This document shows positions 32,086 to 41,073 of a stretch of 64,000 nucleotides of DNA, one piece after another. The position numbers and the translations under genes are program-made. Below the pieces are notes generated by a model. It did no database searches, was not told the origin of the DNA, and worked only from the letters and a program-made list of their open reading frames with translations. This stretch comes from Streptomyces sp. 7-21 (GTDB taxonomy: Bacteria > Actinomycetota > Actinomycetes > Streptomycetales > Streptomycetaceae): the NCBI RefSeq assembly GCF_016741785.1, contig NZ_JAERRL010000002.1, positions 62,001-126,000 of the forward strand, read 5' to 3'. Each line of letters opens with the position of its first letter. The first letter of the stretch is position 1.

Positions 32086-32955
32086 ATGGACCAGCTCAGC
32101 AGGCGCGTGTACCGCACGGCCCTCTACGACAGCACCCGGTGGGACCGCTTCCGGCCGCGCCCGGACGACATCGTCATCGCCACCCCGCCCAAGTCCGGCA
32201 CGACCTGGACGCAGCGCATCACCGCGTGCCTGGTCTTCGGCGGCACCGCGCTGCCCGGGCCGCTGCGGCAGCTCTCTCCCTGGCTGGAGTTCCGGCACGA
32301 CGACGACAGCCTTGAGACCGTCCTCGGCCGGCTCCAGGCCCAGCGGCACCGCCGGTTCCTCAAGACCCACCTCCCCGCCGACGGGCTGCCGCCGCTGCCG
32401 TCCACCGTCTCCTACCTGGTCGTCTTCCGCGACCTGCGGGACGTCGCTCTGTCGTTCCACCACCACATGCGCGCCAGCGGGGTGCACGGCCCGCTGCCGA
32501 GCGATCCGCGCGCCTTCTGGCGGGCGTTCTTCTCCGGCCAGTCCTTCGGGCGCGGCGGCACGATCACGCTGGAACGCTTCACGGCACACCTGACATCCTG
32601 GTGGCCGCTGCGGCACGAACCGCGCGTGCTGCTGCTCCACTACCAGGACCTGCTGGAGGACCTGCCGGCGCAGATGCGGCGCGTCGCCGCCCACCTGGGC
32701 ATCACGGTGCCCGAAGCGGCCTGGCCCTCACTGGTCGCGGCCTGCCGACTCGACGCGATGCGCGCCGAGTACGACCGTGTGCTGCCCGCCCTCGGGCCCG
32801 GCGCCCGGCCCGGCCCGTGGTTCTTCCGCCGCGGCACCAGCGGGCAGTGGCGCGGCACCGTCACCGCCGGCGACCTGGTGCTGTACGAGCGGGCCGTCAG
32901 CGCGCTGCCGCCCGACCTGCGCGCCTGGCTGGAGCGCGAGCCGCCGGGCGCCTGA
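32086..32955 (+). CDS. PAPS-dependent sulfotransferase
   Basis: 289 residues from the ATG at 32086. The 5'-phosphosulfate loop is ATPPKSGTTWTQ (Lys36) and the 3'-phosphate segment is VVFRDLRDVALSFHHHM; the C-terminal FFRRGTSGQWRGTVT corresponds to the conserved RKGxxGDWK-like element. This is the cytosolic sulfotransferase family, which moves sulfate from PAPS to hydroxyl or amine groups of small molecules. No PAPS-synthesis or secondary-metabolite genes adjoin, so the acceptor cannot be guessed. Confidence 0.9.
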   Translation: MDQLSRRVYRTALYDSTRWDRFRPRPDDIVIATPPKSGTTWTQRITACLVFGGTALPGPLRQLSPWLEFRHDDDSLETVLGRLQAQRHRRFLKTHLPADGLPPLPSTVSYLVVFRDLRDVALSFHHHMRASGVHGPLPSDPRAFWRAFFSGQSFGRGGTITLERFTAHLTSWWPLRHEPRVLLLHYQDLLEDLPAQMRRVAAHLGITVPEAAWPSLVAACRLDAMRAEYDRVLPALGPGARPGPWFFRRGTSGQWRGTVTAGDLVLYERAVSALPPDLRAWLEREPPGA

Positions 32956-33047
32956 CCGGCCGCACCGGCCTGGCCCCCGGGGGTGACGGCCTTCGCTGCT
33001 GGCAGATCCAGGCGGCCTGCGAGGGGCCGCGGGTCTACCGTGGCCGG

Positions 33048-33842
33048 ATGCGCCCACCGCTGACCGGCACGGCCGCCGGCGTGCCCTTCACCGCGCTGCC
33101 CCCGGACAGCGGCGGCGCCGCGCCGCTGATCGTCACCTGGCACATGCACGCCCCGCCGTGTTCTGACGCGGCGTTCGCCGCGGCGCTGCCGATGCACGGC
33201 CTGCCCGCGTGGCGGGTGCACCTCGGCATGCCGGGGTGCGGGGCGCGCATGGCCGGCGGCCGCATGGACGCCGTGCGCCAACTGGTGCGCGACGACGCCC
33301 TGAGGTCCTACCTGGACCCGCTCGTCCGGCAGGCGGCCGCGGAGTTCCCGGCGGCGCTGGCGTCCCTCCGGGCACAGCTGCCCGTCAGCGGCGGCCCGGT
33401 CGGCGTGCTCGGCGGCTCGCTGGGCGGGGCGGTCGCGCTGCGGGTGCTCGCCGACTCGGACGTGCCCGTCTTCGCCGGTGCCGTGGTCAACGCCGCCATC
33501 CGGGCCCGGTCCGTCGTCAACCTGCTGACCGGCGGCTATCGGTGGGACGCCGAGTCCGAAGCGGCCGCCGCGGCCCTGGACTTCCTCGCCCGGGCCGACG
33601 CCGTGGGCCGCGCGCCGCTGCTGGTCGTCAGCGGCGAGTGCGACTATCCGCCGCTGCGCGCCGACGCCGCGCGCCTCGCCGGAGCGCTGGGGGAGCGCGG
33701 CGAGCTGCTGACGGTGCCCGGGCTGGCGCGTCCGCTCGCCGAGGAGCCCGGCACCGGGCCGGCACCGCAGCTGCCGCTGGCCCGCGAGGTGGACTCGGCG
33801 CTGACCGCGTGGTTCCGGCGGCACCTCGCGGGCGGGGGCTGA
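33048..33842 (+). CDS. Alpha/beta hydrolase
   Basis: 264 residues. The nucleophile elbow is GVLGGSLGGAVAL; the upstream LIVTWHMH would be the oxyanion-hole strand, and SGECDYPPL near residue 200 is placed like the acid loop. No clear terminal catalytic His context was identified (possibly within LLTVPGLARPL-, where His is replaced), so activity is uncertain. Transcribed with the preceding sulfotransferase, 92 bases downstream. Confidence 0.65.
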   Translation: MRPPLTGTAAGVPFTALPPDSGGAAPLIVTWHMHAPPCSDAAFAAALPMHGLPAWRVHLGMPGCGARMAGGRMDAVRQLVRDDALRSYLDPLVRQAAAEFPAALASLRAQLPVSGGPVGVLGGSLGGAVALRVLADSDVPVFAGAVVNAAIRARSVVNLLTGGYRWDAESEAAAAALDFLARADAVGRAPLLVVSGECDYPPLRADAARLAGALGERGELLTVPGLARPLAEEPGTGPAPQLPLAREVDSALTAWFRRHLAGGG

Positions 33843-33964
33843 GGCGGGCGGGGCCGCCGGGGCGTGTGCGCTGGGAGCCCGCCGTGCGGCGACGCGCACC
33901 CTGATGCGCCAGCGCCACCCCGGCCGGGAGTCTTAGATGATGAGTGGACGGTAAGCCATTCGGC

Positions 33965-34498
33965 ATGCGTACGGGTGTGGCGGCAGCCGCGAGCGCTGCC
34001 TTCTTCGTCGTGCCGTTGTTCATCGTCGGCGTCGTTCCCTGGCTCCTCACGGGGTGGGACTCGCCCTACGACTGGTCCAGCCCCGGCCTGCTGCCGCTGC
34101 GGGCGGTGGGCGTCGTCCTGATAGTGCTGGGCGCGCCCAACCTCATCCGGGCGTTCGCCCGCTTCGTCACGGAGGGCCATGGCACACCCATGCCTCCCGC
34201 CCCCTGCGACCGCCTGGTCATCGGCGGGCCGTACAGCCGGGTCCGCAACCCGATGTTCGTCTCCGCGCTCGGCGTGATCTTCGGGCAGGCGCTGCTGTTC
34301 GCCGACCCCGCGCTGGGGATCTACGGCGCGGGGGTGTGGGCGTTCTTCGCCTTCTACGTCTACGTCCGGGAGGAGCCCAAGCTGAGCCGGATCTACGGCG
34401 AGCAGTACGACGTCTACCGGGCGGCCGTGCCCGCGTGGCGGCCGCGCCTGCGCCCCTGGCGGGGGCCGGGGGACGGCGGCGCCGCGGCGAGCGGCTGA
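33965..34498 (+). CDS. Isoprenylcysteine carboxyl methyltransferase (ICMT)-like membrane protein
   Basis: 177 residues if started at the ATG at 33965; an in-frame GTG at 33944 is an alternative and neither has a good ribosome binding site. Four hydrophobic helices and the C-terminal SAM-binding pattern of the ICMT/PEMT group: GPYSRVRNPMFVSALGV, then YVREEPKLSRIYGEQYDVY. Bacterial members methylate lipids or small molecules, substrates mostly unknown. It ends at a shared stem-loop against the GH2 gene. Confidence 0.78.
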   Translation: MRTGVAAAASAAFFVVPLFIVGVVPWLLTGWDSPYDWSSPGLLPLRAVGVVLIVLGAPNLIRAFARFVTEGHGTPMPPAPCDRLVIGGPYSRVRNPMFVSALGVIFGQALLFADPALGIYGAGVWAFFAFYVYVREEPKLSRIYGEQYDVYRAAVPAWRPRLRPWRGPGDGGAAASG

Positions 34499-34514
34499 CG
34501 GGGACCGGCCGGGG

Positions 34515-34548
34515 GGCGGCGGGGCCCTCGGCCGGATGCCCCGCCGCC
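34515..34548. terminator. Stem-loop between convergent genes
   Basis: GGCGGCGGGGC (34515-34525) pairs perfectly with GCCCCGCCGCC (34538-34548). It lies between the ICMT-like stop and the stop of the leftward GH2 gene. Confidence 0.7.
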
Positions 34549-34556
34549 GCCCGCCG

Positions 34557-36386
34557 TCAGGCCCCGGCCTGCCGCTCGATCGCGGCGGGCCGCAGCTGGG
34601 CGGCGCGGACCCGCTCCACGTCGAGCTTGGTGGTGCGGTCGAAGCGGTAGATGCCGTTCTGCTCCTGGAAGACGTCGGTGAGCTGCGTGTAGCAGTAGCC
34701 GAACATCCGCGGGTCGTCGAGCAGGACACCGGTCAGCCCGGCGAACCGCGCGTGGAACTCCTCCTCGTCGCGCGGCCGGTCGCCGTAGCCCCAGGAGGTG
34801 GAGCGGTCGGTCCCGGCGGCGTCCGCCGCCTGCGGGTCCCACCAGATGCCGCCGAACTCGCTGACGAAGTAGGGCTGGCCGCGGTACGGCAGCGAGTACG
34901 GCGCGCCGGACTCGTGGGCGTTGGTGAACGGCTCGCCGCGCTCCAGCCCCGCCATCAGCGCGCGGAACTTCTCCGGGTCCTGCTCGTAGTGGTGCGAGTC
35001 GTAGACGTCGGTCTCGGCCACGCGGTGGCTGTAGCCGGAGGCGTCGATCACCGGCCGCGTCGTGTCCATCGCCTTCGTCGCCAGGAACATCGCCCGGGTG
35101 ACCGAGTCGAGCTGGGTGAGGCGGTCGTGCAGCTTCTGGTAGGTCTCGTTCAGCGGGCACCAGCCGATGATCGAGGGGTGGGAGTAGTCCCGCTCCAGGG
35201 CCTCTAGCCACTGCCCGGCGTAGGAGGCGTCCGGCTGCTGGTTGTCGCCCGAGGAGCCGCCGACCTCGCAGCCCCAGTCGCCGAACTCGCCCCAGACCAG
35301 GTAGCCGAGGCGGTCGGCGTGGTACAGGAACCGCTCCTCGAAGACCTTCTGGTGCAGCCGCGCGCCGTTGAAGCCGGCCGCCAGGGACAGTTCGATGTCC
35401 TTCACCAGCGCCTCGTCGCTGGGCGCGGTCATCAGCCCGTCGGGGTACCAGCCCTGGTCGAGGACCAGCCGCTGGAAGACGACGCGCCCGTTGAGGGTGA
35501 TCGCCTTGCCCTGGATCGCGACCGCGCGCAGCCCGGCGTAGCTCTCCGCCGAGTCGGCCACCTCGCCGGTGTCGTCGAGGAGTTCCAGCCGCAGCCCGTA
35601 CAGGTGCGGGTCCTCCGGGCTCCAGGGGCGGCGCCGGCCGTCGGGCACCGGCAGGTGCAGCCGCGGCGCGAGGTCGAGGTCGGCGCGGGCCTCGGCCCGG
35701 CACACCTCGCCGTCGCCGTCGGTCAGCACGGCCCGCACCCGGTAGCCGGGACGGTTGCCGGACAGCGGCAGTTCGAGGTGGAACGCGGACCCGGCGAGGT
35801 CCGGGGTGATGCGGGGGCGCCGCAGGTGGATGTCGGGCACCGGCTCCAGCCACACGGTCTGCCAGATGCCCGTGGTGCGGGTGTAGTGGCAGGCGTAGTT
35901 GTCGTAGCGCATGGTCTGCTTGCCGCGTGCCTGCGGGCCGGACTTGGGGTCGCGGGCGCGCACGGTGATGACGGCCCGCTCGCCGGGCCCGGCCACGCCG
36001 TGCAGGTCGGCCGTGAACGGCGTGAAGCCGCCGCGGTGGCGGACGACCTCGGTGCCGTTGACCCAGACCGTGGTGTCGTAGTCCACGGCCTGGAAGTGCA
36101 GCAGGACGCGCCGACCCGCCCATTCCCTGGGCAGCGTCACCTCGCGCCGGTACCACACGGCGTGGAAGAAGTCGGTGTCGCCGATGCCGGAGAGCTCCGA
36201 CTCCGGGCAGAACGGCACGAGTATCTCGCCCGTCAGCTCGCGGCCGAGCAGGCCGCGTTCCAGGCCGCTGTCGCCCCGGTCGGGCTCGAACTGCCAGGTG
36301 CCGTTGAGGTTGAGCCAGTCGCGGCGGACGAACTGCGGGCGCGGGTACTCCGGACGCGGGAGCGCGGAGGCGGAGTGAGAGGGCAC
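34557..36386 (-). CDS. Glycoside hydrolase family 2 enzyme
   Basis: 609 residues from the GTG at 36386, which follows CCAGGAGCATCT; a longer open frame to 36503 would swallow the leader hairpin and operator. Order: jelly-roll sugar-binding domain (RPEYPRPQFVRRDWLNLNGT, VWVNGTEVVRHRGGFTPF), immunoglobulin-like domain, then TIM barrel with the acid/base in WCPLNETY and the nucleophile in YFVSEFGG. No signal peptide, so it acts inside the cell on an imported oligosaccharide; beta-galactosidase, glucuronidase or related exo-activities are possible. It faces the importer operon's end and shares its operator motif. Confidence 0.9.
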   Translation of the reverse strand: MPSHSASALPRPEYPRPQFVRRDWLNLNGTWQFEPDRGDSGLERGLLGRELTGEILVPFCPESELSGIGDTDFFHAVWYRREVTLPREWAGRRVLLHFQAVDYDTTVWVNGTEVVRHRGGFTPFTADLHGVAGPGERAVITVRARDPKSGPQARGKQTMRYDNYACHYTRTTGIWQTVWLEPVPDIHLRRPRITPDLAGSAFHLELPLSGNRPGYRVRAVLTDGDGEVCRAEARADLDLAPRLHLPVPDGRRRPWSPEDPHLYGLRLELLDDTGEVADSAESYAGLRAVAIQGKAITLNGRVVFQRLVLDQGWYPDGLMTAPSDEALVKDIELSLAAGFNGARLHQKVFEERFLYHADRLGYLVWGEFGDWGCEVGGSSGDNQQPDASYAGQWLEALERDYSHPSIIGWCPLNETYQKLHDRLTQLDSVTRAMFLATKAMDTTRPVIDASGYSHRVAETDVYDSHHYEQDPEKFRALMAGLERGEPFTNAHESGAPYSLPYRGQPYFVSEFGGIWWDPQAADAAGTDRSTSWGYGDRPRDEEEFHARFAGLTGVLLDDPRMFGYCYTQLTDVFQEQNGIYRFDRTTKLDVERVRAAQLRPAAIERQAGA

Positions 36387-36408
36387 AGATGCTCCTGGTG
36401 GGACACGG

Positions 36409-36460
36409 TGCTGCGATACGGCGTGCGGGCGCTCAGCGGCCCGTCCGCCGTATCGCAGCA
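36409..36460 (-). promoter_or_regulatory. 15-bp perfect inverted repeat in the GH2 leader
   Basis: TGCTGCGATACGGCG (36409-36423) is mirrored by CGCCGTATCGCAGCA (36446-36460), 22-base loop, between the operator (36467) and the GH2 start codon (36386). It could be a hairpin in the 5' untranslated RNA or a second protein-binding site. The ribosome binding site lies just beyond the stem. Confidence 0.75.
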
Positions 36461-36466
36461 GAGATG

Positions 36467-36478
36467 TACAGCGATGTA
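36467..36478 (-). promoter_or_regulatory. Operator upstream of GH2 gene
   Basis: TACAGCGATGTA differs by one base from the perfect palindrome TACATCGATGTA at 39888-39899, next to the lacI gene 39986-41038. Both boxes are therefore probably bound by that regulator. Confidence 0.7.
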
Positions 36479-36535
36479 AAGGTATTTTTGCCGGACATAA
36501 CACCGTGAACGGGGTGATCCGGCTGGGGCTGGCGG

Positions 36536-37441
36536 TCAGGTGCCGCCGAGCCCCGTGGTGGCCACCGAGCGGACGATCCGCCGCTGGAAGAAGAGGAAGA
36601 CCACGATGAGCGGCAGTGCCGCCAGCGTTGCCGAGGCCATCGACTGCGCGTACTGCACGCCGTAGCTGTCCCGCACCGTCGCCAGGCCCACCGGCAGCGT
36701 CATCAGGTCAGCGTCGTTGGTGACGATGAACGGCCACAGGAAGTTGTTCCACGCCCCGATGAAGACGAAGATCGACACGGCCGCGACGATCGGCCGCGAC
36801 AGCGGCAGCACGATCGACCAGAACACCCGCAGCTCCGAGGCGCCGTCGATACGCGCGGCCTCCTCCAGCTCGCGCGGCACCGCGTCAAAGAAGCGCTTGA
36901 GGATGAAGACCATCATCGGCGCGACGACCTGCGGCAGGATGACGCCCCAGTAGGTGTCCACCAGGCGGAACAGCAGCATCTGCTGGAACAGCGGCACGAT
37001 CAGCAGCTGCGGCGGCACCATGATCGACGCCACCGTCAGCCCCAGCAGCACCTTGCGGCCCCGGAAGACGCCCCGGGAGAAGCCGTACGCCGCCAGCGTG
37101 GAGACCGCCACCGTCAGCAGCGTGACCAGCGCCGCGATCAGCACGCTGTTGAACGCCCACAGCGGCAGGTTGCCCCGCTCGAAGACCTCCCGGTACCCCT
37201 CCAGCGTGAACGCGCCCTTGATGGGCCACACGCCCGGCGAGGTGGCGTCCGCCTCGCTCTGGAACGAGGTGGCCAGCGCCCAGAGGAAGGGCACCAGCCA
37301 CAGCGCCGCGAACACCACGAGCGCGGTGCCCGCCAGCACGCGCGGCAGCCGGCCGTGCCCGAGCAGCATGGTCGTCTCCCCGGGCCGCCGCCCGGCGCGC
37401 CGGGCCCGGCCCGGACGTGCGGTCGTTGCGGATGCGGACAC
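36536..37441 (-). CDS. ABC sugar importer permease (MalG type), second importer
   Basis: 301 residues from the GTG at 37441, which follows AGGAGGGCTGACC; the gap to the upstream permease is two bases. Six helices; EAA loop LEEAARIDGASELRVFWSIV. N-terminal Arg-rich cytosolic tail of about 35 residues. Confidence 0.92.
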   Translation of the reverse strand: MSASATTARPGRARRAGRRPGETTMLLGHGRLPRVLAGTALVVFAALWLVPFLWALATSFQSEADATSPGVWPIKGAFTLEGYREVFERGNLPLWAFNSVLIAALVTLLTVAVSTLAAYGFSRGVFRGRKVLLGLTVASIMVPPQLLIVPLFQQMLLFRLVDTYWGVILPQVVAPMMVFILKRFFDAVPRELEEAARIDGASELRVFWSIVLPLSRPIVAAVSIFVFIGAWNNFLWPFIVTNDADLMTLPVGLATVRDSYGVQYAQSMASATLAALPLIVVFLFFQRRIVRSVATTGLGGT

Positions 37442-37443
37442 GG

Positions 37444-38397
37444 TCAGCCCTCCTGCCGGAAGAATCGGAGCTGCGCGATGGATATGATGATCACGATCGC
37501 GAAGAACAGGTACGAGATCGCCGAGGCGTAGCCCAGCCGGTACCCGGTGAAGCCGACGTCGTAGATGTACTCGAGGATCGGCCGGGTCGAGCCGTTGGGG
37601 CCGCCCCTGGTGAGGATGTAGATCTGGTCGAACACCTTCAGCGAGGCGAGCACCTGGAGCATCGTGACCAGGGCCAGCGTCCGCCGCAGCTGCGGCAGCG
37701 TGATCGACCACAGCCGCCGCCAGGCGCCCGCGCCGTCCAGCGCGGCGGCCTCCTGGAGCGTCTCGGGCAGCGACTGGAGCGCGGCCAGGAACAGCAGGAA
37801 GTTGAAGCCCACCGTCCACCACACCGTCAGCGCGGCGATCGACCACATGGCCACGTCCTCGTCGGACAGCCAGCCCACCGGCTCCATCCCCAGGGCGGTC
37901 ACCAGCTCCGTGGCGAGCCCCACCTCCGGCTGGTACAGCCACGACCAGATCAGCGTCACGACCGTCACCGGCAGCAGGTACGGCGCGAAGAACGCCAGCC
38001 GCCACACCCACTGCCCCGCCAGCCCGGTGTGCACCAGCAGCGCCATCCCCAGCGCCACCACCACCAGCGGCACGCTGGTGATCAGCGTGAACACCACGGT
38101 GTTGCCGAGGCTGCTCCACACCTCCGGATCGCCGAACGCCTCCGCGTAGTTGCCGAAGCCGACGAAGCTGGTGCCCCTGGCCGTCAGCGACTCGTCGGTG
38201 AAGCTCATCCAGATGCCGTGGAGGATCGGCCAGACCATGAACAGGCCGAAGACCAGCAGGAAGGGCAGGACGAAGAGCAGCCCGCCCCCGCGCCGGCCCC
38301 CGGGCGCGCCGCCCGCGCGCCGTGCGGCACGCGCGGGGGCGGTGGCGGCGCGGGTCTCCTTCCCGGCCGCGGCACCCGTCGAGGCGGTGGTCGTCAC
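37444..38397 (-). CDS. ABC sugar importer permease (MalF type), second importer
   Basis: 317 residues, six helices after an Ala/Arg-rich tail (GGLLFVLPFLLVFGLFMVWP begins helix 1). EAA loop LQEAAALDGAGAWRRLWSIT. Middle gene of the importer operon, 32 bases after the binding-protein gene. Confidence 0.92.
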   Translation of the reverse strand: MTTTASTGAAAGKETRAATAPARAARRAGGAPGGRRGGGLLFVLPFLLVFGLFMVWPILHGIWMSFTDESLTARGTSFVGFGNYAEAFGDPEVWSSLGNTVVFTLITSVPLVVVALGMALLVHTGLAGQWVWRLAFFAPYLLPVTVVTLIWSWLYQPEVGLATELVTALGMEPVGWLSDEDVAMWSIAALTVWWTVGFNFLLFLAALQSLPETLQEAAALDGAGAWRRLWSITLPQLRRTLALVTMLQVLASLKVFDQIYILTRGGPNGSTRPILEYIYDVGFTGYRLGYASAISYLFFAIVIIISIAQLRFFRQEG

Positions 38398-38429
38398 GTT
38401 GTCGCTCCTTTGTGTGCTGTGCGTCGCGG

Positions 38430-39776
38430 TCAGCCGACGGGGTTGGGCTTCGACAGCAGCGTGTCCGCCTCGCGGATCATCCGGTCCACCGCCCGCTCGG
38501 CGGACAGGCCGCCCAGCAGCGCCGTCTGGAGCGGCTGCGTCATGCGGCTGTGGAAGTCCGAGCCGGCACCGGTGAACCAGGCGGGCGGGTCGAGCACGAC
38601 GACCTCCATGGCCGAGGCATAGGAGGACTGCGGCTCCAGCTCGGCGTACTCCGGCTCGGCCAGCACCGGCTGGTACGCCGGGATGTGGCCGGCGGTCGCC
38701 CAGGTCAGGCTCTGGCGCAGGATCGCGGCCACGTAGCGGTGTGCCTCGCGGCGGCGCTCGGGGTCGGGGTTGTCCTGGTGCGGCAGCACGAACGCGTGCG
38801 AGTCGGCGTAGACGGCGGGCTCGCCGAACAGCGTCGGGAGCGGCGCCGCCCCCAGGTCGATGCCGGACTCACGCAGCGTCGGCAGCTCCCACGCGCCGGA
38901 CAGGTACAGCCCGCCGCGGCCGCCGAGGAAGCTGGCCATGGCGGACGCGTAGTCGAGGTTGTTGGGGTTGGTGCGGCCGTCGAACAGCCGCTGGAGGAAC
39001 GACACCACGCGGACCGCCGCCTCCCGGTCGACCTGCGGCTCCCCGCCGTCCGGCAGGCCGAACGTGCTGCCCGTCTGCGCGTACAGCCCGGCGAACAGCC
39101 GCCAGTTCTGCGAGGTGTCGGTGACGTGGCCGAAGAGCACCCCGGACCGGCCGGTCTCCGCCGCGAGCGCCTCACCGGCCTCGATCATGACCTCGGGCGA
39201 GTCGATCGGGGCGAGCGCACCGGAGGAGTCCAGCAGCCCGGCCCGGTCGGCGACCTGGCGGTCGTAGAAGACGATGAAGGGGTGCGTGTCCAGCGGGATC
39301 GCGTAGACCGTGCCGTCGTGCTGGGCGCGCCGCCACACCGCGGGCGCGAAGTTCTCCTCGGTGACGCCGAACTCGGCGAGCAGGTCCAGGTCCCACGGGT
39401 CGAGCAGCCCGCCCGGCGCGTACGCGGCCAGCCGTGACAGGTGGAGCGCGGCCACGTCCGAGGCCCGCCCGCCCGCGGCCGACATGGCCAGCTTCGTGTA
39501 GTACGAGGCGCCCCAGTCCAGGATCGTCCGGTTCACCGAGAAGCCGGCGTCCCTGCCGGATCCACCGGAAACGGCGCTGATCATCTCGTCCATCAGCATC
39601 CCGTCGCCCCCCGAGAACAGGTCCCACACGGTGAGGGCGGAGGGATCCGACGAGGAGGCGAGCGGATTGCCGCACCCGGCGGCCGTCCCGGAGACCAGCA
39701 GCGCCCCCGCGCCCGCCAGCCCGGCGCGCAGCAGCTTGCGGCGGCTGAAGCCCGGGGCGGTGGATTCGAAGCTCAT
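38430..39776 (-). CDS. ABC sugar importer, substrate-binding lipoprotein, second importer
   Basis: 448 residues from the ATG at 39776 (an adjoining in-frame GTG at 39779 is less well spaced from GAAAGG). A twin-arginine motif (FSRRKLLRAG) and lipobox-like TAAGC suggest Tat export and lipidation. Solute-binding family 1 features: LTVWDLFSGGDGMLMDEMIS, YAIPLDTHPFIVFYDRQVAD, GGLYLSGAWELPTLRESG. First gene of the operon; the perfect TACATCGATGTA operator is about 110 bases upstream. Its product together with the GH2 enzyme suggests uptake and internal cleavage of an oligosaccharide. Confidence 0.92.
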   Translation of the reverse strand: MSFESTAPGFSRRKLLRAGLAGAGALLVSGTAAGCGNPLASSSDPSALTVWDLFSGGDGMLMDEMISAVSGGSGRDAGFSVNRTILDWGASYYTKLAMSAAGGRASDVAALHLSRLAAYAPGGLLDPWDLDLLAEFGVTEENFAPAVWRRAQHDGTVYAIPLDTHPFIVFYDRQVADRAGLLDSSGALAPIDSPEVMIEAGEALAAETGRSGVLFGHVTDTSQNWRLFAGLYAQTGSTFGLPDGGEPQVDREAAVRVVSFLQRLFDGRTNPNNLDYASAMASFLGGRGGLYLSGAWELPTLRESGIDLGAAPLPTLFGEPAVYADSHAFVLPHQDNPDPERRREAHRYVAAILRQSLTWATAGHIPAYQPVLAEPEYAELEPQSSYASAMEVVVLDPPAWFTGAGSDFHSRMTQPLQTALLGGLSAERAVDRMIREADTLLSKPNPVG

Positions 39777-39887
39777 CACGGACCTTTCGGTGGCCGGATC
39801 GGGCTGCCGCGCCAGGCATGGAGGTAGCCCGCGGACAGCCGTCGTCCCTGATCACCGCCTCGGCGATGCGACGCGGTAGGCACGTTT

Positions 39888-39899
39888 TACATCGATGTA
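39888..39899. promoter_or_regulatory. LacI-type operator in the divergent promoter region
   Basis: Perfect palindrome TACATCGATGTA with central CG in the 209-base gap between the importer operon (leftward) and lacI (rightward). Matched with one change before the GH2 gene. Confidence 0.8.
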
Positions 39900-39985
39900 C
39901 ATGGCTTGTAAAGAGTGCTGTCACACCGAGGAGAAGTCGATCACGGGGCGCACAGTACGATCGGTTACCGCTCAGGGAGGTAGGC

Positions 39986-41038
39986 GTGACCCGGCCGAGG
40001 ATCAAGGACGTCGCCAGGCGCGCTGGCGTCTCGGAGAAGACGGTCTCCAACGTGCTCAACAACTACGTGCACGTCTCCGAGCGGACCCGGCAGGTGGTCC
40101 GCGAGGCTATCGAGGAGCTGGGGTACCGGGTCAACCTGGCCGGACGCCACCTGCGCCGGGGCCGCACCGGCATCATCGCCCTGGTGGTGCCGGAGTTCGA
40201 CCTGCCGTACTTCGCCGAGCTCGCCGCGCACGTGATCCGCGAAGCGGAACAGCGGTCACTGACCGTGCTCGTGCACCAGACCGGCGGCGACCGCGACCGC
40301 GAGCTGGCCGCCCTGGCCGGCTTCGGCTCGGACTTCGCCGACGGCGTCATCCTCAGCTCGCTCGCCCTGACCCCGCGCGACCTGGAGGAACGCGACGGCA
40401 GCCTGCCCGTGGTGCTCCTGGGCGAACTCCTGGAGGAGGGCGCCGACCACGTCGCGATCGACAACGAGGCCGCCGCCCGCGAGGCCACCGCACACCTGCT
40501 CCAGCTGGGCCGCCGCGACATCCTCGTCCTCGGCGGCCGCGACGCCCCGCGCTCCGCCGGAACCGCCGAGGTCCGCACCCGCGGCTACCGCGCCGCCCTG
40601 GCCGCCGCCGGACTGCCCTACGACCCGGCGTCGGTCCGCCCCGTGCCCAAGTGGCGCACCCCGGACGGCGCGGCGGCCGTCGCCGGGGTGCTGGCCGAGG
40701 GGCGCCGCCCGGACGCGCTGCTGTGCCTCAACGACCAGCTCGCCCTCGGCGCGCTGCGGGCGCTGCACGAGCACGGGCTGGCCGTCCCGGACGACGTCGC
40801 CGTCGTCGGCTTCGACGACGTGGACGCCGGGCGGTTCAGCGTCCCTACCCTCACCACGGTGGCGCCGGACAAGACGGCGGTGGCGCGGGCCGCCGTCGAA
40901 CTGCTCACGCGCCGCATCGAGGAGGCCAGTTCATCCGGCGGCGCGGCCGGGCAGCGCCCGGCGGCGGAGCAGTCGCCGCAGGACCGCGTCGTTCCCCACC
41001 GCCTGGTGATCCGCGAGAGCACGGGCGGCGCCGCCTGA
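39986..41038 (+). CDS. LacI-family regulator of the GH2/importer module
   Basis: 350 residues from a GTG preceded by AGGGAGGTAGGC. Helix-turn-helix at the N-terminus (RIKDVARRAGVSEKTVSNVL) and hinge LAGRHLRRGRTGIIA; ligand domain with LCLNDQLALGALRALHEHGL and VVGFDDVDAGRFSVPTLTTV. Divergent from the importer operon across the TACATCGATGTA box. Confidence 0.94.
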   Translation: MTRPRIKDVARRAGVSEKTVSNVLNNYVHVSERTRQVVREAIEELGYRVNLAGRHLRRGRTGIIALVVPEFDLPYFAELAAHVIREAEQRSLTVLVHQTGGDRDRELAALAGFGSDFADGVILSSLALTPRDLEERDGSLPVVLLGELLEEGADHVAIDNEAAAREATAHLLQLGRRDILVLGGRDAPRSAGTAEVRTRGYRAALAAAGLPYDPASVRPVPKWRTPDGAAAVAGVLAEGRRPDALLCLNDQLALGALRALHEHGLAVPDDVAVVGFDDVDAGRFSVPTLTTVAPDKTAVARAAVELLTRRIEEASSSGGAAGQRPAAEQSPQDRVVPHRLVIRESTGGAA

Positions 41039-41073
41039 GCGGCCACCGCACCCGGGGTCTGGCGGCGGCGATC

